Source of the DNA: JBBQXK01 sp038209775
Lineage (GTDB): Bacteria; Pseudomonadota; Alphaproteobacteria; Rhodobacterales; Rhodobacteraceae
NCBI GenBank assembly: GCA_038209775.1
Contig: JBBQXK010000001.1
Span: forward strand, 119,592 to 183,591
Length of the DNA: 64,000 nt
Reading direction: 5' to 3'
Part shown: piece by piece, positions 51,549 to 60,337 of the stretch
Layout: each line of letters opens with the position of its first letter
How positions within the stretch are numbered: the first letter of the stretch is position 1
Translations under genes and position numbers: made by a program
The notes under the pieces: generated by a model
Seen by the model: the letters and a program-made list of their open reading frames with translations, nothing else
The model's database searches: none
What the model was told of the DNA's origin: nothing

Positions 51549-53177
51549 TCAGGTGACCACATCCGGCGTCTCGCGCCCGGTATGCGCCCCGATCCCCGCC
51601 AACGCATGCGCCGCCCGGATCACCGGGGCCAAGGCCACCTGCGGATCAAGGTCAAGGCCCGCAGGCCCCGCCGCGTACCGTTCCAGATACAGCCGCAGCG
51701 TGGCACCCTCCGTCCCCGTCCCCGACAGGCGCAGCACGATGCGGCTGCCGTCAGTGAACCCGATCCGCACACCCTGTGCCTTGGACACCGACCCGTCGAC
51801 CGGATCGGTATAGGCGAAATCATCGGCAAAGGCGATCTGCAGGTCCTCCACCACCTGCCCCGGCAGGCCGCCCAGACGCTCCCGCAGCGCGGCCATCATC
51901 GCGTCGGCCTGTGCCACCGGGATCGCCTCGAAATCGTGGCGGCTGTAGTAATTGCGCCCGAACTTGTGCCAATGCCCGGCCAGGATCTCCGCCACCGACT
52001 GTTTCCGCACCGCCAGAATGTTCAGCCACAGCAAGATCGCCCAAAGCCCGTCCTTTTCGCGCACATGGTCCGACCCGGTGCCAAAGCTTTCCTCGCCGCA
52101 GATGGTCACCCGCCCGGCGTCCAGAAGGTTGCCAAAGAACTTCCACCCCGTCGGCGTCTCGTACTTGCCGATGCCCATGGCATCCGCTACCCGGTCGGCG
52201 GCGGCAGAGGTCGGCATTGACCGCGCCACCCCCTTCAGCCCCGCCGCATACCCCGGCGCCAGATGCGCATTCGCCGCCAGAACGGCGAGGCTGTCCGAAG
52301 GTGACACATAAATCCCCCGCCCCACCACCATGTTGCGGTCGCCGTCGCCGTCCGACGCCGCCCCGAAATCCGGCGCATCTGCGCCCATCATCTCGGTCAT
52401 CAGCAGATGCGCCCAGGTCGGGTTCGGATCGGGGTGCATGCCGCCGAAATCGGGTAGGGGCGTTCCGTTCACCACGGTGCCCTTCGCCGCCCCCAGCCGG
52501 TTTTCCAGAATCTCCACCGCATAGGGACCGGTCACCGCACACATCGAATCCATCCGCATCCGGAACCCGCCCGCGAACATCGCGCGCAGCGCGGGAAAGT
52601 CGAACAGCGTCTCCATCAACGCCGCATAGTCGCTGACCGGATCGACCACATCGACCACCATCGCGCCCAGCATCACCCGCCCGACGGTGCCGATATCCAC
52701 GTCCTGCGTCTCGGCAATCCGGTACTCGGTGATTGTCGTCGTGCGCTGATACATCGCCTCGGTCACGCCCTCAGGTGCCGGGCCGCCATTGGCCATGTTG
52801 AACTTCACCCCGAAATCCTCATGCGGGCCGCCGGGGTTGTGGCTGGCCGACATGATGATACCGCCGTCGGTTTTGTTCAACCGTATCAGATGGCTGGCCG
52901 CCGGAGTTGACAACACCGCCCCCTGCCCCACGATCACCCGCGCCGCCCCATTGGCCGCCGCCATCCGCAGGATCACCTGCGCCGCCCGGTCATTGAAATA
53001 CCGCCCGTCACCACCCAGAACAAAGGTCTTGCCCTCAGCCCCCACCACATCAAAGATCGCCTGCACGAAATTCTCAAGGTAATGCGGCCCCATGAAAACG
53101 GGCGTCTTCTTGCGCAGACCGCTGGTGCCCGGCTTCTGCCCGGCAATGGGCTTGGTGGCGATGGTACGGATAATCAT
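51549..53177 (-). CDS. pgm: Phosphoglucomutase (alpha-D-glucose)
   Basis: Interconverts glucose-1-phosphate and glucose-6-phosphate, linking glycogen to central metabolism. A 542-residue alpha-phosphohexomutase with the phosphoserine S112 in SASHNPGGPHEDFG, metal loop ASDGDGDRN (near 284), sugar loop CGEESFGTGSDH and phosphate-binding RLSGTGTEGAT near the C-terminus. The eukaryote-like TIATKPIAGQKPGTSGLRKK start marks the long Pgm class. GAGGGGGAG precedes the ATG. Last gene of the glg operon, 18 bases after glgX. Confidence 0.96.
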   Translation of the reverse strand: MIIRTIATKPIAGQKPGTSGLRKKTPVFMGPHYLENFVQAIFDVVGAEGKTFVLGGDGRYFNDRAAQVILRMAAANGAARVIVGQGAVLSTPAASHLIRLNKTDGGIIMSASHNPGGPHEDFGVKFNMANGGPAPEGVTEAMYQRTTTITEYRIAETQDVDIGTVGRVMLGAMVVDVVDPVSDYAALMETLFDFPALRAMFAGGFRMRMDSMCAVTGPYAVEILENRLGAAKGTVVNGTPLPDFGGMHPDPNPTWAHLLMTEMMGADAPDFGAASDGDGDRNMVVGRGIYVSPSDSLAVLAANAHLAPGYAAGLKGVARSMPTSAAADRVADAMGIGKYETPTGWKFFGNLLDAGRVTICGEESFGTGSDHVREKDGLWAILLWLNILAVRKQSVAEILAGHWHKFGRNYYSRHDFEAIPVAQADAMMAALRERLGGLPGQVVEDLQIAFADDFAYTDPVDGSVSKAQGVRIGFTDGSRIVLRLSGTGTEGATLRLYLERYAAGPAGLDLDPQVALAPVIRAAHALAGIGAHTGRETPDVVT

Positions 53178-53195
53178 CGGAAAACTCCCCCTCGT

Positions 53196-55316
53196 TCAGA
53201 CGCTCTCAAAGGCCAGGACGCAAGGCGCCCCCACCTCCAACGGCGATTTCATCGGCTTTTGCGGCCCAAGTGCCGGCCTTGTCGTGTCCAGGATCAGCCG
53301 CCACCCCGGTGCCGTCGGCGGCAGGTGCAGCGTCACCGGCCCGCCCGCGTTGAAGAACACATAGACCGCGTCCTGCCCCACGATCCCGCCATCCGCGCCG
53401 CCCCGGATCTCGACCCCCAGATGGGTCAGCCGGGCATCATGCCAGTCATCGCGCGACGGCTCGGTGCCATCGGCGCGCCGCCAGATCACATCGGGCAGCC
53501 CGTCCAGATCGCGCCGGTCGCCGTGCAGGAATGCCTTTTGCCGCAGCACCGGATGCGCGGCCCTGATCGCGGCCAGACGTGCCACGAATGCCAGATGCTC
53601 GGGGTCCGCCCCCTCCCACGTTACCCAGCCGGTCGGATTGTCCTGCGCATAGGCGTTGTTGTTGCCCCCTTGCGAATTGCCCAGCTCATCCCCCGCCAGG
53701 ATCATCGGCACGCCCTGCGCCAGCATCATCGTGGCCATCAGGTTGCGCCGCCGCAGATCGCGCGCCGCCCGCACGGCCAGATCATCGGTCGGCCCCTCGA
53801 CCCCCAGATTGTCGGAATGGTTCTGATGGTGGCCGTCGCGGTTGTCCTCGCCGTTCGCAAGGTTGCGCTTGACGGTGTAGCTCACCAGATCCTGCAGCGT
53901 GAACCCGTCATGCGCGGTGATGAGATTGACCGAGGTCAGCGCCGACCGCCCGCCATGGTCAAACCGCTCGGCACTGCCCAGAACGCGCTTGGCAAGGTCG
54001 GGCACCATCCCCGGACTGCCCTTCCAGAACTGGCGCACACCATCGCGGAACTGGTCATTCCATTCGGCAAAGGGATGCGGAAACCCACCCAGCTGATACC
54101 CCCCCGGCCCGATATCCCAGGGTTCGGCAATCAGCTTGACCCTGCTCAGGACGGGGTCCTGCCTTATCGCATCAAAGAACCCGCCGCGCGGATCGAACCC
54201 CCCCGCCTCGCGCCCCAGAACCGGGGCGAGGTCAAAGCGGAACCCGTCGACATGCCCGACCTCGACCCAATAGCGCAGCGAATCCATCACCATCCGCAGC
54301 ACCATCGGCTGCGTCAGGTCCAGCGTGTTGCCGGTGCCGGTGTCGTTCACATACTGCCGCCCGCCGTCGCGCAGCCGGTAATAGCTGTGGTTGTCCAAGC
54401 CCCGGAATGACAGCGTCGGGCCGAACTCATCCCCCTCGCCGGTGTGGTTATAGACCACGTCCATAATCACCTCGATCCCCGCGCCATGCAGGCGGCGGAC
54501 CATGGCGCGAAACTCCCACAACGCATCGCGGGACATGTAGCGGGCATCGGCGGCGAAGAACCCGATGGTCTGATAGCCCCAGTAATTGCGCAAACCCCGG
54601 CTGACCAGAAACCGGTCGTCGATGAACGATTGCACCGGCAGCAACTCGACCGCCGTCACCCCCAGCTTCAGCATGTGCTCAATCATCGGGTCCGACGACA
54701 GCCCCAGATATGTCCCCCGCAGCCCCGGCGGCAGGCCGGGTGCCGCTTGCGTCAGACCCTTGACATGCGCCTCATAGATCACCGTTTCCGACCAGGGCCT
54801 GCGCGGCGCCACATCGGCGCTCCAGCTGAACGCGGTATCGACCACCACCGATTTCGGCACGGCAAAGGCGCTGTCGCGGGTGTCGTAACTCAAGTCGCCG
54901 CGCGGGCTGCCGATCTTGTAGCCCATCAGCGCATCCGACCACCGCAGCCGCCCGTCCAGCCCCCGCGCATAGGGGTCGATCAACAGCTTGTGCGGGTTGA
55001 ACCGATGCCCCGCCTCGGGCGCATAGGGACCCTGCGCGCGGAACCCATAGCGCGCCCCGGGCATCAACCCGCCGATATGCACATGCCAGACATCGCCATC
55101 GCGGTCGCGCAACGGAATGCGCGCCAACTCGCGCCGCCCGTCGTCCGAGAACAGGCACACCTCCATCCCCGTCGCATGTGCCGAGAACACCGCAAAGTTG
55201 ACGCCGTGGCCATCCGGTGTGGCCCCCATCGGCCAGGGCCGCCCCGCCCCAACGGCATGGTTGCCGCTGTCGGGCCCCGCGCCCGGGGTGCCTCCGCTTC
55301 GTGCCGCCGGGTTCAC
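53196..55316 (-). CDS. glgX: Glycogen debranching enzyme
   Basis: GH13 isoamylase-type enzyme of 706 residues that hydrolyses alpha-1,6 branches of phosphorylase-trimmed glycogen. An N-terminal CBM48 (GATPDGHGVNFAVFSAHATG) is followed by the barrel. Motifs are EVIMDVVYNHTGEGDE (region I), VDGFRFDLAPVLGR (region II with nucleophile Asp), LIAEPWDIGPGGYQ (region III with acid/base Glu) and NLITAHDGFTLQDLV (region IV). The ATG overlaps the glgA stop by four bases. Confidence 0.96.
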   Translation of the reverse strand: MNPAARSGGTPGAGPDSGNHAVGAGRPWPMGATPDGHGVNFAVFSAHATGMEVCLFSDDGRRELARIPLRDRDGDVWHVHIGGLMPGARYGFRAQGPYAPEAGHRFNPHKLLIDPYARGLDGRLRWSDALMGYKIGSPRGDLSYDTRDSAFAVPKSVVVDTAFSWSADVAPRRPWSETVIYEAHVKGLTQAAPGLPPGLRGTYLGLSSDPMIEHMLKLGVTAVELLPVQSFIDDRFLVSRGLRNYWGYQTIGFFAADARYMSRDALWEFRAMVRRLHGAGIEVIMDVVYNHTGEGDEFGPTLSFRGLDNHSYYRLRDGGRQYVNDTGTGNTLDLTQPMVLRMVMDSLRYWVEVGHVDGFRFDLAPVLGREAGGFDPRGGFFDAIRQDPVLSRVKLIAEPWDIGPGGYQLGGFPHPFAEWNDQFRDGVRQFWKGSPGMVPDLAKRVLGSAERFDHGGRSALTSVNLITAHDGFTLQDLVSYTVKRNLANGEDNRDGHHQNHSDNLGVEGPTDDLAVRAARDLRRRNLMATMMLAQGVPMILAGDELGNSQGGNNNAYAQDNPTGWVTWEGADPEHLAFVARLAAIRAAHPVLRQKAFLHGDRRDLDGLPDVIWRRADGTEPSRDDWHDARLTHLGVEIRGGADGGIVGQDAVYVFFNAGGPVTLHLPPTAPGWRLILDTTRPALGPQKPMKSPLEVGAPCVLAFESV

Positions 55317-56740
55317 CGCCGCACCTTGTCATAAAGCCGCGCATATTCGGCGGCACTCGCCTCCCACCCGATATCGGCGCGCATCGCATTGGCCTGCAGC
55401 GCCTGCCAGACCGCCGACTGCGCATAAAGCGCCACCAGCCGCACCATCGCCTGGCCAAAGGCCACGGCATCGGTCGGATGGAACGCGATGCCCGTGGCCA
55501 CCCCTGCGGCCATCGCGGCGGGCGAGGCGTTGATGACCGTATCCGCCAGCCCCCCCACCGCCGCCACCACCGGCACCGTGCCGAACCGCAGCCCGTACAA
55601 CTGCGTCAACCCGCAAGGCTCAAACCGCGATGGCACCAGCACGGCGTCACCCCCTGCAAACAGACGCCGGCTCAGCCCCTCGTCATAGCCGATGCGCAGA
55701 CCCACCCGCCCCGGGAACCGCCGCGCCAGATCGCGCATCGCGGCCTCCAGGCCCGGATCGCCCGACCCCAGCACCACGACCCCGCCCCCCGCCTCGACAA
55801 AGCCGGGCAGGATGGCGGGCAGCAGGTCGATCCCCTTCTGGTCGGTCAACCGGCTGACCAGAATCGCCAGCGGCCCCGGCACCTCCAGCCCGAACTCGTC
55901 ACACAGCGCCACCCGCGCAGCGGCCTTGCCCGCCATGTCGTCCAGGCCATAGGGCGTGGCGGCGGCGGCGGGTGACCAGACCCCGGTATCGACACCGTTC
56001 AGGATGCCGGTGACGACCGACGCCCTCGCCGCAATCACCCCCTGCAACCCCATTCCGTACTCGGGCCGCATCAGTTCTTCGGCATAGGTCGGCGATACCG
56101 TGGTGATCGCATCCGCCGTGATCAGCCCCGCCTTCAGCGACGAAAGCCCGCCATAATACTCCAGCGACCCCGCATGAAACTCATGCCCCGGCAACCGCAG
56201 CGCCCCCAGCAGCGCCGCCGGCGCCCAGCCCTGAAACGCGATGTTGTGAATGGTCATCACGGTGCCCGTCGCACGCGGCCCGCCAAACGCCAGATAGGCG
56301 GGCGCCAGGCCCCCCTGCCAGTCATGGGCATGCACCACGTCCGGCACCCAGCCGCCCGTCAGCCCGGTCCGCGCAATCCGCGCCGCGACCCACGACAATG
56401 CCGCAAACCGCACCGCATTGTCCGGCCAGTCGCCACCCGGCCCGCTGTACGCCCCGCCGTCCCGGTCAAACAGATGCGGCGCGTCCAGCAAAAGCATGCC
56501 GATGCCATCGACCATGCCCGCCAACACGCGGCCCCGCCCGCCGAACAGGTCATCCTCGGCCCAGACCTCGGGCCAGTCCGCCGCCTTCGCCCGCACCGAA
56601 CGATAGCACGGCATCAGCACCCGCATGTCCCAGCCAAGCGGCGCCAGCGCCCCCGGCAGGGCACCGACCACATCCGCCAGCCCCCCGGTTTTCAACAGCG
56701 GCACACATTCGGATGCCACTGACAGAACCCGACCGCCCAT
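55313..56740 (-). CDS. glgA: Glycogen synthase (ADP-glucose, GT5)
   Basis: Extends alpha-1,4-glucan from ADP-glucose. A 475-residue GT-B enzyme with the N-terminal KTGGLADVVGALP motif (K17 onward, the ADP-glucose-binding KxGGL), HDWQGGLAPAY, and a C-terminal SRFEPCGLTQLYGLRFGTVP with the retaining-GT Glu. ATG 56740 is the family start (MGGRVLSVASECVPLLKTGG); the in-frame extension to 56842 runs through repeat copy G. Coupled to glgX. Confidence 0.96.
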   Translation of the reverse strand: MGGRVLSVASECVPLLKTGGLADVVGALPGALAPLGWDMRVLMPCYRSVRAKAADWPEVWAEDDLFGGRGRVLAGMVDGIGMLLLDAPHLFDRDGGAYSGPGGDWPDNAVRFAALSWVAARIARTGLTGGWVPDVVHAHDWQGGLAPAYLAFGGPRATGTVMTIHNIAFQGWAPAALLGALRLPGHEFHAGSLEYYGGLSSLKAGLITADAITTVSPTYAEELMRPEYGMGLQGVIAARASVVTGILNGVDTGVWSPAAAATPYGLDDMAGKAAARVALCDEFGLEVPGPLAILVSRLTDQKGIDLLPAILPGFVEAGGGVVVLGSGDPGLEAAMRDLARRFPGRVGLRIGYDEGLSRRLFAGGDAVLVPSRFEPCGLTQLYGLRFGTVPVVAAVGGLADTVINASPAAMAAGVATGIAFHPTDAVAFGQAMVRLVALYAQSAVWQALQANAMRADIGWEASAAEYARLYDKVRR

Positions 56741-56750
56741 TCCGAACCTC

Positions 56751-56809
56751 TGCTTTTTCTGTCCAAAAATATTCCGCGGGGGGTCCGGGGGGCGACGCAT
56801 GCCCCCCGG
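56751..56809 (+). repeat. Intergenic G/C-tract hairpin repeat, copy G
   Basis: TGCTTTTTCTGTCCAAAAAT ATTCCGCGG, then the best stem of the family: CCGGGGGGC (56785-56793) with GCCCCCCGG (56801-56809), loop GACGCAT. It sits inside the glycogen operon, between glgC and glgA. Confidence 0.8.
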
Positions 56810-56816
56810 TCCTGCC

Positions 56817-58088
56817 CTATCCGATCTTCGCCGCCCGCGCATCCAGCATGTCCTGCGTGATCAGCACGATCCCCGTTTCCGTCCTGCGGAACCACTTCGC
56901 ATCCACCTCGGGGTCCTTGCCCACGACAAGCCCCTCGGGGATCACCACGCCCGAATCGATCACGCAGTTCGTGAGGTCCGCCTTGCGGTTGACTACCACG
57001 CGCGGCAGCGCCACGACATGTTCCAGCGAACTGAACGAATGCGTCCGCACGCCGGTGAACAACAGCGAATTGCGCACCTCGGACCCCGACACAATGCAGT
57101 CGCCCGACACCAGTGACGACACCGCCATGCCCCGCCGTCCATCCTCGTCATGGATGAACTTGGCCGGGGGCACGATCTCGGAATAAGTCCAGATCGGCCA
57201 GGAATTGTCATAGATGTCCAGCTTCGGCACGAAATCCGTGAGGTCGATGTTCGCCTGCCAGAACGCATCAATCGTCCCCACATCGCGCCAATAGGGCTCG
57301 ACCTCCAACCCCGACTTCACGCAGCTATCCGCGAACTTGTGCGCCACGGCCTTGCCGCCCTTGACGATGGCCGGGATCAGGTCGAACCCGAAATCATGGC
57401 TGGAATTGGCATCCACCATGTCGCGCATCAACAGATCGCGCAGGAACGCCCAGTCGAACACATAGATGCCCATCGACGCCAACGCATGGTCAGGATCGCC
57501 AGGGATCGACGGCGGGTCTTTCGGCTTTTCCAGAAAGTCGGTGATCCGCATCGTCTTGTCCACATGCATCACGCCAAAGGCCGTGGCCTCCATCCGGGGC
57601 ACGGTCAGGCAGCCGATGGTCACATCCGCGCCGGTGTCGACATGCTGGCGCAGCATCAGCTCGTAATCCATCTTGTAGATGTGGTCACCCGCCAGCACCA
57701 CGACGTAAGCGATGCCATAGCTGTCGATGATGTCGATGTTCTGCGCCATCGCATCGGCGGTGCCGCGATACCAGTTGACCTCGTCCATCCTTTGCGATGC
57801 GGGCAGGATATCGAGATATTCGTTCCGTTCCGCGCGGAAAAAGTTCCAGCCCCGCTGGCAATGCCGGATCAGGCTGTGCGCCTTGTACTGCGTCGCAATC
57901 GCCATCTTGCGGATGCCAGAGTTCAGCGCGTTCGACAGGGCAAAGTCGATGATCCGCGTCTTGCCGCCGAAATAGACGGCGGGTTTCGCGCGCCTGTCGG
58001 TCAGTTCCTTCAACCGGCTGCCGCGCCCCCCTGCCAGCACAAAGGCCATCGCCTGCGCGCTGAGCCTCGCGTTCGGTTTCGTTACCAT
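56817..58088 (-). CDS. glgC: Glucose-1-phosphate adenylyltransferase
   Basis: Makes ADP-glucose, the committed and allosterically controlled step of glycogen synthesis. The 423-residue protein has AGGRGSRLKELTDRRAKPAV (near 19-38, the nucleotide site), VVLAGDHIYKMDYE with catalytic Asp (near 137), FLEKPKDPPSIPGDP with the glucose-1-P Lys, and a C-terminal left-handed beta-helix regulatory domain (GMAVSSLVSGDCIVSGSEVR). GGGGAGGAAAGCC precedes ATG 58088. Between glgB (42-base gap) and glgA. Confidence 0.97.
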   Translation of the reverse strand: MVTKPNARLSAQAMAFVLAGGRGSRLKELTDRRAKPAVYFGGKTRIIDFALSNALNSGIRKMAIATQYKAHSLIRHCQRGWNFFRAERNEYLDILPASQRMDEVNWYRGTADAMAQNIDIIDSYGIAYVVVLAGDHIYKMDYELMLRQHVDTGADVTIGCLTVPRMEATAFGVMHVDKTMRITDFLEKPKDPPSIPGDPDHALASMGIYVFDWAFLRDLLMRDMVDANSSHDFGFDLIPAIVKGGKAVAHKFADSCVKSGLEVEPYWRDVGTIDAFWQANIDLTDFVPKLDIYDNSWPIWTYSEIVPPAKFIHDEDGRRGMAVSSLVSGDCIVSGSEVRNSLLFTGVRTHSFSSLEHVVALPRVVVNRKADLTNCVIDSGVVIPEGLVVGKDPEVDAKWFRRTETGIVLITQDMLDARAAKIG

Positions 58089-58130
58089 GGCTTTCCTCCC
58101 CTATCGCGGTTGCCCGCGGTCGCTTGTTCT

Positions 58131-60311
58131 TCAGGCCTTCGCCTGCCGCAGATAGATCGCCGACAACGGCGGCAGCGTGACCAGTGCCGATTGCGCCTGC
58201 CCCTGCCAGGGCGTCGCCTCTGACGTCACCCCGCCAAGGTTGCCCCGGTTGCCGCCGCCATACAGCGCGGCATCGCTGTTCAGGATCTCGTCCCAGTGCC
58301 CTGCCCCAGGCAGGCCCACGCGCTGACGCCGCGCGACCGGGGTCATGTTGATGATGGCCACCACCTCTGCATCGCCCGCCCGGCCCCGCCGCACCCAGGC
58401 ATAGGTCGACCCCGCCGCATCGTTTGATTCCAGCCACTGGAACCCCTCGGGCCGGCAATCGTTCACATGCAGCGCCGGGTTGTCGCGGTAGACGCGGTTC
58501 AGATCGCGGACCAGGCTTTGCATGCCCTTGTGCACGGGCACATCCAGTTGGTGCCAGTCAAGGCTCTGGTTGTGGTTCCACTCGGCCCCTTGTGCAAACT
58601 CCTGCCCCATGAACAACAGCTTCTTGCCCGGATGCGCCCACATGAACCCGTAATAGGCGCGCAGGTTCGCGAACTTCTCGAACCCCGTGCCCGGCATCTT
58701 GGTCAGCATCGAACCCTTGCCGTGCACCACCTCGTCATGGCTGATCGGCAGGATGTAATTCTCGGACCAGGCATAGTGCAGCCCGAAGGTCATCTTGTGG
58801 TGGTGGTACTGCCGGTACAGCGGGTCTTTCTGCATGTAGGACAGCGTGTCGTTCATCCAGCCCATGTTCCACTTGAACCCGAACCCAAGGCCGCCGTGGT
58901 TGACAGGCCGCGACACGCCGGGAAAGGCCGTCGATTCCTCGGCAATCGTCATGATCCCCGGCACCTCACCGTAGGCCACTGTGTTCATCGCCCGCAGAAC
59001 CGCAATCGCCTCGTAATTCTCGCGGCCCCCGTCGCGGTTCGGCACCCACTGGCCATCCTCACGCGAATAGTCGCGGTACAGCATCGAGGCCACAGCGTCC
59101 ACGCGAAGGCCGTCGATGTGGTATTCCTCAAGCCAATACAGGGCGTTGGACACCAGGTAATTGCGCACTTCGACCCGGCCATAGTTGAAGATCAGGGTGT
59201 TCCAGTCCTGATGGAACCCTTCACGCGGGTCGGCGTGTTCGTAAAGGGCGGTCCCGTCGAACTGGCCCAGACCATGCGCATCGGTCGGGAAATGCCCCGG
59301 AACCCAGTCCAACAGAACCCCGACACCCGCCCGATGGGCAGCGTCGACAAAGGCGCGGAATTCAGGCGGGGTGCCGTGGCGGATGGTGGGGGCAAACAGG
59401 CCCACCGGCTGATAGCCCCATGATCCGTCAAAGGGAAACTCGCTGATCGGCATCAGTTCGATATGGGTGAACCCCATGTCGGCCACATAAGACACAAGCT
59501 GATCGGCCAGTTCCTCGTAGGACAGCATCCGGTTGCCGGGTGCCCTGCGCCATGACCCCAGATGCACCTCGTAGACCGAGATCGGCGCATCGACGTTGTG
59601 ATGTGCGGCCCGGGTGGACAGCCATTCCCCATCCTGCCAGTCACCCGATATTTTCCTGACAACAGAGGCATTTGCAGGCGGATGTTCAGATCCGAACCCG
59701 ACCGGATCGGACTTGAGCGGCAACAGCGCCCCGTCGCCACCCCTGATCTCGTACTTGTACGTCGACCCCTCACGCAGGCCGGGCACAAAGATTTCCCACA
59801 CCCCCGTCGGCCCGCGCCGCCGCATCGGATGCCGCCGCCCGTCCCAAATGTTGAAATCACCGACCACCGACACGCGGGCGGCATTCGGTGCCCAGACCGC
59901 GAAATGCGTGCCCGCAACCCCTTCATGCACCATCACATGCGCACCCAGCACCTGCCACAACCGCTTGTGCGTGCCCTCGCCCAGCAGATACTCGTCCATC
60001 TCGCCCAGCACCGGCCCGAACCGGAACGGGTCCTCCCACTCCCAGGCGTTGCCATGGCCATCGGCGCGCAGCCGGTACTCGGCCTTGCGCGGCAGGCTGG
60101 CCACGAACACCTCGGGCACCCCGGGCACGCTGTGCATGGGCACGGGCTTGCCCGCCTTGCCCGTCAGCACCTCGACGCTTGTCGCACCCGGCACAAAGGC
60201 CGTGACAACCCACGCCCCGTCCCGCTTGTGCAGACCCAGAACCGAGAACGGATCGCCGTGCCGCCCCTCGGCAATCGCCAGCGCGGCACCCGGTTCAATC
60301 AGTTGGTCCAT
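58131..60311 (-). CDS. glgB: 1,4-alpha-glucan branching enzyme (GH13)
   Basis: Introduces alpha-1,6 branches. At 726 residues it has the long bacterial architecture: N1 domain, CBM48 (GTHFAVWAPNAARVSVVGDF), barrel and C-terminal domain. Motifs are VLLDWVPGHFPTD (region I), DGLRVDAVASMLYRDYSRED with the nucleophile Asp near 405, MTIAEESTAFPG with the acid/base Glu near 455, and LPISHDEVVHGKGSML. GGGGAGGGGTGACGCA precedes the ATG. It lies 26 bases after glgP. Confidence 0.97.
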   Translation of the reverse strand: MDQLIEPGAALAIAEGRHGDPFSVLGLHKRDGAWVVTAFVPGATSVEVLTGKAGKPVPMHSVPGVPEVFVASLPRKAEYRLRADGHGNAWEWEDPFRFGPVLGEMDEYLLGEGTHKRLWQVLGAHVMVHEGVAGTHFAVWAPNAARVSVVGDFNIWDGRRHPMRRRGPTGVWEIFVPGLREGSTYKYEIRGGDGALLPLKSDPVGFGSEHPPANASVVRKISGDWQDGEWLSTRAAHHNVDAPISVYEVHLGSWRRAPGNRMLSYEELADQLVSYVADMGFTHIELMPISEFPFDGSWGYQPVGLFAPTIRHGTPPEFRAFVDAAHRAGVGVLLDWVPGHFPTDAHGLGQFDGTALYEHADPREGFHQDWNTLIFNYGRVEVRNYLVSNALYWLEEYHIDGLRVDAVASMLYRDYSREDGQWVPNRDGGRENYEAIAVLRAMNTVAYGEVPGIMTIAEESTAFPGVSRPVNHGGLGFGFKWNMGWMNDTLSYMQKDPLYRQYHHHKMTFGLHYAWSENYILPISHDEVVHGKGSMLTKMPGTGFEKFANLRAYYGFMWAHPGKKLLFMGQEFAQGAEWNHNQSLDWHQLDVPVHKGMQSLVRDLNRVYRDNPALHVNDCRPEGFQWLESNDAAGSTYAWVRRGRAGDAEVVAIINMTPVARRQRVGLPGAGHWDEILNSDAALYGGGNRGNLGGVTSEATPWQGQAQSALVTLPPLSAIYLRQAKA

Positions 60312-60337
60312 TGCGTCACCCCTCCCCAGGTTCCGCG

